23,875 nt of DNA from Eggerthellaceae bacterium UBA5906 (lineage in GTDB: Bacteria > Actinomycetota > Coriobacteriia > Coriobacteriales > Eggerthellaceae): contig DJEE01000004.1 of assembly GCA_002431805.1 (NCBI GenBank), forward strand, positions 1 through 23,875, read 5' to 3'. Of the stretch, positions 6,260 to 15,021 are shown in pieces. The position numbers were made by a program, and so were the translations under genes. Each line of letters opens with the position of its first letter. Position 1 is the first letter of the stretch. The notes below the pieces were generated by a model, which saw only the letters and a program-made list of their open reading frames with translations, was not told where the DNA came from and ran no database searches.

Positions 6260-7396
6260 GTGGAAGGCGAAAAGCAAGAGCGTGTGCTTGTTGCCATGAG
6301 CGGTGGCGTTGACAGCTCGGTGGCGGCGTTGCTGCTGCGTGATGCGGGTTTTGATGCCGTTGGCGTAACCATGAAACTGTTCGACAACGAGGTTGCCGGC
6401 GCGGGCGGCTCGTGCGTGGTAGGCGAGAGCACGTGCTGCAGCCAAAGCGATGTTGAGGATGCTCGGCAGGTTGCGTTTGGCCTGGGGCTTGAGCATTTCA
6501 CGTTCAACTTCACCGGAACGTTTGGGCATGAGGTTATCGACAGGTTTTGCGATGCGTATTTGCATGGGCGCACTCCGAACCCGTGCATTGACTGCAACCG
6601 GTATCTGAAGTTTGCCGCGTTGCAGCAACGTCGCGTGCAGCTGGGGTACGACTATGTGGCCACAGGGCATTATGCGCGGCGGGCGTTTAATCAGCAGACG
6701 GGAAGGTTTGAGCTGCGTCGTGGGCTAGACGATGCGAAGGATCAGAGCTATGTGCTGTACCACCTGACGCAGGACGATTTGGCGCACATGTTGTTTCCGC
6801 TGGGAGAGTTGACGAAGCCGCAGGTGAGAGAGTTGGCGGAGGCGCATTCGTTTGGAAATGCGCACAAGGCGGAAAGCCAGGATATTTGCTTTGTGCCCGA
6901 TGGGGATTACGCGTCGTTTATCGAGCGATATTTGGGGTTTGGCGAGGGCGCTGCGGGTGCGGATGTGCCCGAAGCGTTTACGCCAGGCGATATTGTTGAT
7001 GTGGACGGGAAGGTTTTAGGAAAACATTGCGGTTTGGTGCATTACACCATCGGCCAGCGCAAGGGCATTGGCGTTGCTGCGCGCGAGCCGCTGTACGTTG
7101 TTGCGAAGGATGCGGCTCGCAACGCGCTTGTTGTCGGCCCGCGCAGCGTGCTGGGGGTGCGTGAGGTGCGAGCGCGCGATGTGAATTTGATCTCGGTGGC
7201 GCAACTGGATGAGCCGATGCGCGTGACGGCGAAGACGCATTATCGACAGCGTGCGCAGGCGGGCGAGGCCGTTATGGAAGAGGGCGAGCTGGTTGTGCGC
7301 TTCGATGAGCCGGTGGTTCGCCCGGCGGCCGGGCAGTCGCTGGTGCTGTATGACGGCGACACGGTGGTTGGCGGCGGAACGATTGAGGCTGAGTAA
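6260..7396 (+). CDS. mnmA: tRNA-specific 2-thiouridylase
   Basis: The cytosolic enzyme thiolates uridine-34 of Lys, Glu and Gln tRNAs, using sulfur relayed from a cysteine desulfurase. The 378-residue protein has the ATP-binding PP-loop SGGVDSS (14-20), the catalytic cysteine C112 in NPCIDCN, the tRNA-contacting DQSYVLY (161-167) and the persulfide-forming C210 in ESQDICF. The C-terminal beta-barrel follows (GQRKGIG, then the final VVGGGTI). The start is GTG with AAGGAG nine bases upstream. It is a single-gene unit bounded by terminators on both sides. Confidence 0.96.
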   Translation: MEGEKQERVLVAMSGGVDSSVAALLLRDAGFDAVGVTMKLFDNEVAGAGGSCVVGESTCCSQSDVEDARQVAFGLGLEHFTFNFTGTFGHEVIDRFCDAYLHGRTPNPCIDCNRYLKFAALQQRRVQLGYDYVATGHYARRAFNQQTGRFELRRGLDDAKDQSYVLYHLTQDDLAHMLFPLGELTKPQVRELAEAHSFGNAHKAESQDICFVPDGDYASFIERYLGFGEGAAGADVPEAFTPGDIVDVDGKVLGKHCGLVHYTIGQRKGIGVAAREPLYVVAKDAARNALVVGPRSVLGVREVRARDVNLISVAQLDEPMRVTAKTHYRQRAQAGEAVMEEGELVVRFDEPVVRPAAGQSLVLYDGDTVVGGGTIEAE

Positions 7397-7410
7397 GGGT
7401 ATGCTGCACG

Positions 7411-7446
7411 GAAGCGGGATGCGCGTTGCGCATCCCGCTTCTTGTT
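7411..7446 (+). terminator. intrinsic terminator between mnmA and serA
   Basis: GAAGCGGGATGCGC (7411-7424) pairs perfectly over 14 bp with GCGCATCCCGCTTC (7428-7441), followed by TTGTTT. On the - strand there is no T tract after the stem, so it mainly serves mnmA. Confidence 0.8.
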
Positions 7447-7462
7447 TCGGACGGCGGCGCGG

Positions 7463-8629
7463 TTACTTTACGACGCGGACGCGGTGGACGCCCTCGATGG
7501 CGGAAAGCTTGTCGATAAGCTCGCTGGTGGCGGGGGCGCTTAGGTCGAGCATGGTGTAGGCGGCGTTGCCGCGAGCCTTGTTGGTGAGGTTGTCGATGTT
7601 GGCGCCCACCTGGCCGAACACGCCGGTGATTTGGCTGAGCATGTCGGGAACGTTGGCGTGCAGCACGGCTACGCGACCGCCCGCGGCAGGAGCCGGTCCC
7701 ATGTCGCAGGCGGGGTAGTTCACGGAGTTTTTGATATTGCCGTTTTCCAAGTAATCCTTGATTTGGCGGGCAGCCATGATGGCGCAGTTGTCCTCAGCCT
7801 CGGCGGTGCTGGCTCCTAGGTGAGGCAGCACGATGGTGTGCTGCATGGCCATGACCTCGGGCGTTGCGAAGTCGGTGACGTAGGTGGCGATCTGGCCGGA
7901 TTCGAGTGCGGACGTCATGGCGGCGTTGTCTACGAGCGTGTCGCGGCTGAAATTCAACACGATGCACCCAGGTTTTGCAACTTCAAGCTCATGTGCGCCG
8001 ATCATGCCGCGTGTGGAATCCATGGCGGGAACGTGGATGGTGACGTAGTCGCTGCGGTGCAGCACATCGTCGAGGTTCGTGACGTGCTCGACGGCGGGCG
8101 AGAGACGCCAGGCTGCCTCGGCGGAAACGTAAGGGTCGTAACCAAGCACGTTCATGCCCAGGTCGATGGCGGCGTTTGCCACAAGCGCGCCAATGGCGCC
8201 CAGGCCGATGACGCCGAGCGTTTTGCCGGAAATCTCGTGGCCCGCAAAGGCTTTCTTGGCTTTTTCGGCATCCTTGCCAATGGTGGGAGAGGCGGCGTTT
8301 TCGCGGCACCACGCAGCGCCGTCGATGATGCCACGGCTGGCAAGCAGCATGCCGCACAGCACCAGCTCCTTCACAGCATTGGCGTTAGCGCCCGGGGTGT
8401 TGAACACAACGATGCCGGCTTCGGCACACGCGTCGAGCGGAATGTTGTTCACGCCCGCGCCGGCGCGGGCGATGGCAAGCAGACTTTCAGGCAGGGCCAT
8501 GTCGTGCATGGCGGCGCTGCGGACAAGCACGCCATCGGCCTGTGAAAGGTTGTCGGTAAGCTGATAGTCGGCACCGAGCAGGTCGGTACCTTTGGAAGAG
8601 ATGTTGTTCAGGCAGTGGATGTAGCGCAT
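7463..8629 (-). CDS. serA: D-3-phosphoglycerate dehydrogenase, short ACT-domain form
   Basis: The enzyme oxidises 3-phosphoglycerate to 3-phosphohydroxypyruvate with NAD+, the first step of serine synthesis. The product is 388 residues from the ATG at 8629, which has AAAGGGGG five bases upstream; a frame extending to 8665 has no such site. The Rossmann motif VIGLGAIG is at 140-147, catalytic Arg in NFSRDTL is R229, and catalytic His in LPHLGAST is H270. An ACT regulatory domain fills residues 318-388 (VAVLHANVPDMLSQITGVFG onward), so serine feedback is likely. The usual 'ARG' around the catalytic arginine is SRD, a variant found in this subgroup. It stands alone; no serC or serB is beside it. 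A related 2-hydroxyacid dehydrogenase specificity cannot be ruled out. Confidence 0.88.
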   Translation of the reverse strand: MRYIHCLNNISSKGTDLLGADYQLTDNLSQADGVLVRSAAMHDMALPESLLAIARAGAGVNNIPLDACAEAGIVVFNTPGANANAVKELVLCGMLLASRGIIDGAAWCRENAASPTIGKDAEKAKKAFAGHEISGKTLGVIGLGAIGALVANAAIDLGMNVLGYDPYVSAEAAWRLSPAVEHVTNLDDVLHRSDYVTIHVPAMDSTRGMIGAHELEVAKPGCIVLNFSRDTLVDNAAMTSALESGQIATYVTDFATPEVMAMQHTIVLPHLGASTAEAEDNCAIMAARQIKDYLENGNIKNSVNYPACDMGPAPAAGGRVAVLHANVPDMLSQITGVFGQVGANIDNLTNKARGNAAYTMLDLSAPATSELIDKLSAIEGVHRVRVVK

Positions 8630-8957
8630 GCGGCCCCCTTTGAAATGTGCGAATGCGGTTTGCAAACTAAATCTAGGTACATGGTGGGTTTGCGTGTGAA
8701 GGGTGTCAATGCTCAGCGCGGTGGCCGGGCGTTTTGCGGCGGCGTTGGTAGCAAATAGGTCGCGGCTGCTCGCACGGGCGAAACATGGGGTGCATTGTGA
8801 TGACGGCGATTGTTGCCTGCTTATCGAACGTTGGTAGAGGCGGTTGGGCGGTTCCTTCAGTTTGAATATAACGGTTTGTTGACCGAAGCAGCTTGGCGTA
8901 GCTTATGCGGACAAATGTGCGATAATAAGCACCTGGGGAAATAGTGGAGGAAAAGGT
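8630..8957. other. divergent intergenic region between serA and the CmpB-like gene
   Basis: No gene is convincing in these 328 bases. On the serA side there is a perfect 10-bp palindrome GTTTGCAAAC (8658-8667) about 30 bases upstream of the serA start, possibly an operator, and a TTGACA on the - strand (8704-8709) without a good -10. On the other side, TTGACC (8879-8884) and an extended -10 TGCGATAAT (8918-8926) are candidate + strand promoter parts, but they do not combine at ideal spacing. Confidence 0.4.
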
Positions 8958-9755
8958 ATGACTCTGTTCCATATGGGCGCGTCGAGCGCTCTTGACGATA
9001 CGCGAATGACTGCGGGCGGCGTTGCTCGTGGTAGTGCGTACACTTCGGAAGCCGGAGCGGTTTCAAGGCATGAGCGCGTTGCGGCGGGCGCGCAGGCACC
9101 GGTTGTTAAGCTTGATTTGTACCACCTTGTGTGGATTTTCGCCGCGTGCAGCGTGCTGGGGCTTATTGGCGAAACCGTTGTGAGCTATTTCGTAGACGGG
9201 CGCTGGGAAGACCGCGCCGGGTTTTTATGGGGGCCGTTCAGCCCCATCTACGGCGTGGGCGGTGTGCTGATGACGGTTGCTTTGGCACGTCTGTCTAAGG
9301 CTCGCGCCGGCGTGCTGTTCGGCGTGGCGGCGCTTACGGGCGCGGCGTTCGAATGGTTTGCCGGATGGTTTTGGGAAAACGCGTTTGGCATTGTGGCCTG
9401 GGATTACTCCTCGCAGCCGTTTAACCTGGGCGGTCATACGTGTCTGGGCATCGCGCTTGTGTGGGGCGCTGCCGGCGTTGCGTGGATGAAGCTTGCATTG
9501 CCAGTGATGCAGCGCGCGGCTGACGCCGTTCCCGTTGCGTGGCGCGGGGTGCTGACGTGGGGTTTGCTGGCGTTTTTCCTGGTTGACACGGCCATGACGT
9601 TTTTGGCGTTCGATTGTTGGATGAACCGGTTGGCGGGCGTGGAGCCTGCGGGCCCTGTGCAGCTGTTCTTTGCCGACCACTACGGCAACGCGGTGATGGA
9701 AAACCGGTTCCAGACTATGTCGATGTATCCCGTTCTGGCTAATTTTCGAGGGTAG
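8958..9755 (+). CDS. CmpB-family (PF06541-like) integral membrane protein
   Basis: 265 residues with a polar 50-residue N-terminal extension, then about five hydrophobic segments (roughly 54-78, 93-111, 117-140, 158-182, 196-218). The conserved patterns GLIGETVVSYFVDGRWEDRAGFLWGPFSPIYGVGG and FEWFAGWFWENAFGIVAWDYS, then LGGHTCLGIALVWG (fragments at 68-102, 131-151, 158-171) match the family often labelled 'putative ABC transporter permease'. No ATPase or binding protein gene is adjacent, so transport is not supported by context and the function is unknown. GGAGG lies seven bases before the ATG. The extension is unusual, as most relatives begin close to the first membrane segment. Confidence 0.8.
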   Translation: MTLFHMGASSALDDTRMTAGGVARGSAYTSEAGAVSRHERVAAGAQAPVVKLDLYHLVWIFAACSVLGLIGETVVSYFVDGRWEDRAGFLWGPFSPIYGVGGVLMTVALARLSKARAGVLFGVAALTGAAFEWFAGWFWENAFGIVAWDYSSQPFNLGGHTCLGIALVWGAAGVAWMKLALPVMQRAADAVPVAWRGVLTWGLLAFFLVDTAMTFLAFDCWMNRLAGVEPAGPVQLFFADHYGNAVMENRFQTMSMYPVLANFRG

Positions 9756-9804
9756 GGCGCCCGGGAAAAGAGCTTGTGGAAGGCGTCCGGCATGCCCGCG
9801 GTTG

Positions 9805-9844
9805 AAGGCGCTTGGCACGTTTGTGCGTGCCAAGCGCCTTTTCG
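9805..9844 (+). terminator. intrinsic terminator after the CmpB-like gene
   Basis: AAGGCGCTTGGCACG (9805-9819) pairs perfectly over 15 bp with CGTGCCAAGCGCCTT (9826-9840), followed by TTCGTT. It lies between convergent genes; the - strand side lacks a T tract. Confidence 0.8.
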
Positions 9845-9853
9845 TTATTACGT

Positions 9854-10489
9854 CTAGCGCAGCAGGTTGAACCTGATGGCGGTTTGCAGACGGCTTACCA
9901 CGGTGTCGCGCGGCACGTTTTGCGCCTCGCTGATGGAGGTTAGAAGAAACTCGGAATTGCGTTTGATGAACGAGAGGTAAAACTCCTTCGGCACGTTCGA
10001 CCCGCCGTTAAGCGAATTGTGCGCAACGATGCCGATGATGCCGCTGGTGGCGTATTCGATGACGAGCAGCGTTTCGGGAGCTAGGCGATCGTCTTCCTCG
10101 CAAAGGATTGCCTGCCACATGTGGATGGCGAGCGATTTTACCTTTGACGAGAGGATGCCGATGCCGCCCTGTTTGATGAGCAGGGCGATTTTGTGCAGGC
10201 GCTGCTCGACGATGCTGTCCGGTTCGTTGTCTACGGGCGTGCCGACCATCAGGCCGAACACGTTTTGCATGATGGAGTTGCTTCCGAGCATCTCGCTTTC
10301 GATGGCTTGCTCGACAAGAGCGTCTAGGCTATCGAAATGGTAGTAAAACGTGCCGCGGTTCAAACCCGCCTGGTCGGTTATCATGCCTACGGTTATGTCG
10401 GTAAGTCGCTTGGTTTCAAGCAGGTCCCACAGCGCGTTGATAAGGCGGGTGCTGGCGGCTTCGCCATCGGTTTTCTTAGGGCGTGCCAT
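9854..10489 (-). CDS. TetR/AcrR-family transcriptional regulator
   Basis: 211 residues. The N-terminal helix-turn-helix covers about residues 13-52 and shows the family signature ITVGMITDQAGLNRGTFYYHF (32-52). The rest is an all-helical ligand-binding and dimerisation domain with no recognisable specificity. Its ATG overlaps the stop of the upstream giant activase gene as TAATG, with CAGGAG inside that gene's last codons, so the two are translationally coupled. The natural target is its own operon: a 15-bp palindrome lies over the predicted promoter at 15076-15090. The inducer may be a substrate or product of the chemistry that the activase supports (inference). Confidence 0.9.
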   Translation of the reverse strand: MARPKKTDGEAASTRLINALWDLLETKRLTDITVGMITDQAGLNRGTFYYHFDSLDALVEQAIESEMLGSNSIMQNVFGLMVGTPVDNEPDSIVEQRLHKIALLIKQGGIGILSSKVKSLAIHMWQAILCEEDDRLAPETLLVIEYATSGIIGIVAHNSLNGGSNVPKEFYLSFIKRNSEFLLTSISEAQNVPRDTVVSRLQTAIRFNLLR

Positions 10490-13400
10490 TACTGCTCCTG
10501 GTTTTCGGACTGTGCGCTGCTTGCGGCGTTGGCCTGGGCTTTCGCGTTCATAATGAGCATTTGCAGGCGATTTTCGATGTTGGCGAAGCTGACATCGGGG
10601 TCGTAGTCAAGCGGCAAGATGTTCGCATCGGGGTAGCGTTCTTTCAGCTGCTTGACGATGCCGCGCCCCACCACGTGGTTGGGCAGGCAGCCAAACGGCT
10701 GCAGGATGACGAACGCGCGGCAGCCGTGGGCGGCGTGATGCAGAATCTCGCCAGGGATGAGCACGCCTTCGCCGGCGTCGAACGTGTGGTGGATGATGGG
10801 ATCGGACGCGCGAACAAGCTCGGGCATGCGGCAAGCAGGCTGGTAGAGCGGGTGCGCCTTGGCGATGCGGTCGCACGTGTCGTGAGCGATTTCGAACAGC
10901 TGGTTTGCCACGCGGTTGAACGCCTTGGTTTGCGGCGGCTGCGACACGTGGAACTCGCGCGCTTGGGCGTCTTGGTAGAAGTAGGTTTTGCGGATGACGT
11001 CGGTCATGCGCGCCTCAATGACTTCCAGACCGTTGTTCTCCAGATAATCCTCGATGTCGTGGTTGGCGCCGGGGTGGAAGTTCAGCAGGTATTCGCCCAC
11101 GATGAGCACTTGGGGGCGCGGGTTTGAGCGGTCGTAGCGCACCGTGTTCATGATGGCGATGGCCTGCTTGAAGCCATTGATGGCGCCGCGCACGCCGTGG
11201 CTGCGCATGCCGTCCATAACGCTGCTGATTGCCTGGTCGAACGCGGCGTTTGCGCTGCCCGGCACAAGCTCGTAGGGGCGCATTTTGCGCAGCAGTTCCT
11301 CAAGCGCGTCGATCATGGGCAGGCCGAACGCGATGCGGATGGCGCTGCCAAGCGACATTTTGAAGCCTGGGTGCATGTTGTGCGCGTCTTTGTCGTCGTT
11401 GGTGATGATGGGCACGTAGCTGTAGCCGGCGTCGTCAAGGGCCTTGCGCAAAAGCGCTGCGTAATGCGTCAAACGGCAGTCGCCGATGTACTTTCCGGTG
11501 CCGATGGCCACGGTGTGCGGGTCCCATTTGCCGCTGTCAAGCGCGGCAAGCGCTTCGCCGATGGTCATTTGAGCCGGGAAGCAAATGTCGTTGTGTACGT
11601 AACGTTTCCCCAGTTCAATAGCGTGTTCGCGCCCAATGTCGAGCGAGACGGCCTGCGCGCCTTGGCGTGCGAACGCCGCCGACATAAGCAGCGAGAACGC
11701 GTGCGAGGTGTTCGGCACCAGGATGGTTTTGACGCGGCGGTCGGCGCGCGTGTACTTCACCGGGTAGGGGTCGGGAAGCGGGTGTGCGTTGGTTTGCGCG
11801 GCCGCTTCGGCGGGCTGGGGCTGCGGTGCGGGCGTGGCGTTTGCCGGAAGGCTCGCGGTTTGGCGGGCAACGGCTTGTAGCGCGCGGCGTTTGTCGACGG
11901 TTTCGATGAACGAGCGCACGCGTATGCGCAACGGGCCGGCAACGTCCGATTCATCAAGTTTGAGGATAAGCGGCTGCTTGCCGGAGCGTTCGTGCATGAG
12001 GCGCCAGATCTCGTCGGACAGGTAGGCGTCGTGGCCGCAGCCGAAGCTGACAAGCTGCACGTATTCAAGCGCCGGGCTGTCGGCGGCTATAACGGCCGAG
12101 CCTAGCATGCGCTGGTGGAAGTTGTTCACGATGTCAAGGCGGCTGTTCGTGAGGTCAACGGTGCTGGTGCCCGGCACTGCATCGGGCGGCAACACGGAAT
12201 GGCCCAGCTCGGCAAGCATTTTCGGTAATCCGTGGTTTACCAGCGGGTCGTTGTGGTACGGGCGGCTTGCCAAAACGATGGCGTATGTGCCCGCGGCGCG
12301 GGCGGTTTCGATGGCGCGCGCGCCGGCCTCGGTGAGCAGCGTTTTGAACGCGTGCTGCGCTTTGTCCGCTTGCTTGATGGCCGCGGCGGTTTGGTCGGCC
12401 GGGATGCCGAACGTGCCTTCCAGATACTCGGTAAGCTGGCGGTTGCGGTCTTCTATGGCGTACCAGTGGAACAGCGGCGTGTCGAAGGGGATGCCCCAGC
12501 GAGCTTGCGGGTTGTCCGAGCTTTTCACCACCATGGGGTAGCCTTTGACCACGGCGCACATGGAAATGCTGGTGGCGGCTGCGTTTTCGCTGGGCACGGT
12601 GGTGATGATGGGCATGAAGATGCGGTCGACGTTGGCGCGGGCCAGGTTGTGGATGTGCCCGTGCACCAGTTTTGCGGGGAAGCAGATGGTGTCGGACGTG
12701 ACCTGCGGCAGGCCCTCTTCGAACATGGCGCGTGTGGACGGGTGACTTAGGCGGATGGAAAAGCCAAGCGAGCGCAGCAGCACGTTCCAAAACGGCATGG
12801 TGTCCCAAAACGCCAACACGCGCGGGATACCGATGGTGATGTTGCGGTTGGGGGCAATTTGCTCGATGGGCCAATCTTGGAACAGGAGCTTCTCGCGCGC
12901 TTCGAACAGGTTTTCCCCGGTGTTTGCGTGGGCGTTTGCGGCCTTGAGCGCGGCGCGCGTGGCGGGGCTTTTGGGGTCGCCGACAATCTCGCCGCGTGGG
13001 CAGCGGTTGCCTGTGACGAACGAGGCGCCGTCCGTAAACGTGATGACGGTGCGGCTGCAATGGTTGGCGCAAAACGGGCACGTGACGTTTGTCTGCTGGT
13101 TGTACGTGAACGCGTCGAGCGCGTCAAGGCCGATGAACGTGCTGGCGGTTTCCGGCTTGTTGGGCGTTTGACCAGCAGATTTGTCGGGATTCGCGTTCTC
13201 CATGTGCTCTTTGGTGAGCAGCGCTACGCCGATGGCGCCCATAAGGCCGGGGTAGGGCGCGCGCGTGACGGGGCGGCCGATGTGCTGCTCGAGCGCGCAG
13301 AGCACCGCGTCGTTGCGGAATGTGCCGCCCTGCACCACGATGTGCTGGCCGAGGCTGTCGAGGTTGGGCACGCGCACCACTTTCGTGAACACGTTGGCGA

Positions 13401-15018
13401 TGATGGAGCGGCACAAGCCCGCCATGATGTCGGCTGGCGTGCGCCCGTTTTTCTGCTCGCTTACGATGCTGGAGTTCATGAACACGGTGCAGCGGCTGCC
13501 GAGCACCGCCGGCTGCGCGCTTGAGAACGCGGCCTCGGCAATGTGCGCGGTGGGGATGTCTAGCGTTTGCGCGAAGTTTTCCAGGAACGATCCGCAGCCC
13601 GACGAACAGGCTTCGTTCACCACGATGTTGCTGATGACGCCGTCGTCAAGCCAGATTGCCTTCATGTCTTGGCCGCCGATGTCTAGGATGAAGCTGGCGT
13701 TGGGCACGTAGCGCGTGGCGGCGTGCGCGTGGGCGACGGTTTCCACGGTGTGGTAGTCGGCGTGCAGCGCGCGGTTGAACAAAAGCTCGCCGTATCCGGT
13801 GGTTCCTACGCCGGCGATGTCGAGCGCGATGCCTGCAGCCGTGTATTGGTTGCGCAGGTCAATGAGCGCGCGGCGCGCCACCTCAAGCGGGTCGCCTTCG
13901 TTGTTGGCGTAGAAGCTGTCGATGAGCTGGCCATCGTCGGCCACAAGCGCAAGCTTTGTGGTGGTGCTGCCCGAGTCGATGCCGAGCCACACGCGCAAGT
14001 GTCCGTCTTGCGTATGGGTACGTGCGGCCTGGCTTTCGGGGCCGTGGGGCTCTTTGGGCAGCTGGTTGCGGCGTGTGAACTTATCGCGTTGCGCTTCGTT
14101 TTCGAAAAAGGGAACGCCGGGGGCGTGCTCGGCATCGTTGCAGGTGAAACCATCAAGGTGCTGTGCGGCGGCCGTGGGGTTGATGGTTGCCGGCGTGTCG
14201 GCGAACATGCCCGAAAGCGCGAGCGCCGCCCCGCGCGCCACCATGGTCTCGGGGTGCTCGGGCACGATAGCCTGCGCGCCGGTAAGGCTTAGGCGTTCCT
14301 TGAACACGTCCACAAGCGTGGGGTTGAAGGTGAGCGGGCCACCTTCGAAAATGACGGGCGGGCGCACATCGATGCCTTGCGCCAAGCCGCCGAGCGTTTG
14401 CTTGGCAATGGCGTGGAAGGCGGAAAGCGCCAGGTCGTCGCGCGATGCGCCCTGGTTGAGCAGGGGCTGGATGTCCGTTTTCGCATACACTCCGCAGCGG
14501 CCGGAGATGTCGTACACGGTGCGCCCGCGCGCGGCAGCTGCGTTGAACTGCTCGATGGGCAGGTTGAGCACGGAGGCGATTTCGTCGATGAAGGCGCCCG
14601 TGCCGCCGGCGCAGCTGCCGTTCATGCGCATGTCGGCCACGTCGAGGTTGCCGGTGGTTTCGTTGACGCGGAAGAAGATCATCTTCGCGTCTTGGCCGCC
14701 TAGCTCGATGGCGCAGCGGGTGGCCGGGTACAGGGCCTGGATGGCGCATGCGTTGGCAACGACTTCCTGCACAAACGGCACGTCAAGCGCGCAAGCTATG
14801 GGCGCGGCGCCGGAGCCGGTGAGCGCAAGCCTGATGCTGGCCTGCGGAAACAGCTGCGCAAGCGTGTGCAGCGCCGCGCAAACGCTTTCAGCTTGGCGCG
14901 CACCGTGGCGCTTGTAAGATGTGTGCAGCAGGGCGTGCGTTTGCGCGTCGAGCGCGCAGATTTTCGTTGTGGTAGAGCCTACGTCGATGCCGACGTTAAT
15001 GGCCGAGACGTTTCCCAT
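10489..15018 (-). CDS. giant 2-hydroxyacyl-CoA dehydratase activase-related fusion (two activase domains plus HgdB/DUF2229-like halves)
   Basis: About 1,510 residues (numbered from the alternative ATG at 15021; the ATG at 15018 is better spaced from GAGGTG). Residues 8-272 are an ATP-hydrolysing BadF/BcrA/HgdC-type activase: phosphate loop GIDVGSTTTK (11-20), cluster-ligand candidates C137 (GSCAGGTG) and C176. A second copy is at 344-602: GIDSGSTTTK (347-356), C472 and C511. Next come a cysteine motif C648-x2-C651-x3-C655 with C674, then two HgdB-like halves, each with a lone conserved cysteine in ICFPA (C780 and C1147), joined by a Pro/Ala/Gln linker (about 1057-1083). Known activases use ATP to push low-potential electrons into partner dehydratases or double-cubane proteins; here motor and acceptor-like parts share one chain. 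No separate dehydratase is nearby, so the substrate is unknown. Confidence 0.9.
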   Translation of the reverse strand: MGNVSAINVGIDVGSTTTKICALDAQTHALLHTSYKRHGARQAESVCAALHTLAQLFPQASIRLALTGSGAAPIACALDVPFVQEVVANACAIQALYPATRCAIELGGQDAKMIFFRVNETTGNLDVADMRMNGSCAGGTGAFIDEIASVLNLPIEQFNAAAARGRTVYDISGRCGVYAKTDIQPLLNQGASRDDLALSAFHAIAKQTLGGLAQGIDVRPPVIFEGGPLTFNPTLVDVFKERLSLTGAQAIVPEHPETMVARGAALALSGMFADTPATINPTAAAQHLDGFTCNDAEHAPGVPFFENEAQRDKFTRRNQLPKEPHGPESQAARTHTQDGHLRVWLGIDSGSTTTKLALVADDGQLIDSFYANNEGDPLEVARRALIDLRNQYTAAGIALDIAGVGTTGYGELLFNRALHADYHTVETVAHAHAATRYVPNASFILDIGGQDMKAIWLDDGVISNIVVNEACSSGCGSFLENFAQTLDIPTAHIAEAAFSSAQPAVLGSRCTVFMNSSIVSEQKNGRTPADIMAGLCRSIIANVFTKVVRVPNLDSLGQHIVVQGGTFRNDAVLCALEQHIGRPVTRAPYPGLMGAIGVALLTKEHMENANPDKSAGQTPNKPETASTFIGLDALDAFTYNQQTNVTCPFCANHCSRTVITFTDGASFVTGNRCPRGEIVGDPKSPATRAALKAANAHANTGENLFEAREKLLFQDWPIEQIAPNRNITIGIPRVLAFWDTMPFWNVLLRSLGFSIRLSHPSTRAMFEEGLPQVTSDTICFPAKLVHGHIHNLARANVDRIFMPIITTVPSENAAATSISMCAVVKGYPMVVKSSDNPQARWGIPFDTPLFHWYAIEDRNRQLTEYLEGTFGIPADQTAAAIKQADKAQHAFKTLLTEAGARAIETARAAGTYAIVLASRPYHNDPLVNHGLPKMLAELGHSVLPPDAVPGTSTVDLTNSRLDIVNNFHQRMLGSAVIAADSPALEYVQLVSFGCGHDAYLSDEIWRLMHERSGKQPLILKLDESDVAGPLRIRVRSFIETVDKRRALQAVARQTASLPANATPAPQPQPAEAAAQTNAHPLPDPYPVKYTRADRRVKTILVPNTSHAFSLLMSAAFARQGAQAVSLDIGREHAIELGKRYVHNDICFPAQMTIGEALAALDSGKWDPHTVAIGTGKYIGDCRLTHYAALLRKALDDAGYSYVPIITNDDKDAHNMHPGFKMSLGSAIRIAFGLPMIDALEELLRKMRPYELVPGSANAAFDQAISSVMDGMRSHGVRGAINGFKQAIAIMNTVRYDRSNPRPQVLIVGEYLLNFHPGANHDIEDYLENNGLEVIEARMTDVIRKTYFYQDAQAREFHVSQPPQTKAFNRVANQLFEIAHDTCDRIAKAHPLYQPACRMPELVRASDPIIHHTFDAGEGVLIPGEILHHAAHGCRAFVILQPFGCLPNHVVGRGIVKQLKERYPDANILPLDYDPDVSFANIENRLQMLIMNAKAQANAASSAQSENQEQ

Positions 15019-15021
15019 CAT

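Noticed and set aside
7820..8545. A + strand frame opposite serA
   Set aside because: Gly/Val/His-rich antisense shadow of a well-supported serA.
12155..13081. Long out-of-frame reading frame inside the giant activase gene
   Set aside because: The product is extremely rich in Arg, Pro and His, the usual result of reading a GC-rich gene in a wrong frame; the activase frame has clear motifs throughout.
13922..14917. A 331-codon + strand frame opposite the activase N-terminal domains
   Set aside because: Antisense shadow; Ser/Ala/Pro-rich without motif or ribosome site.
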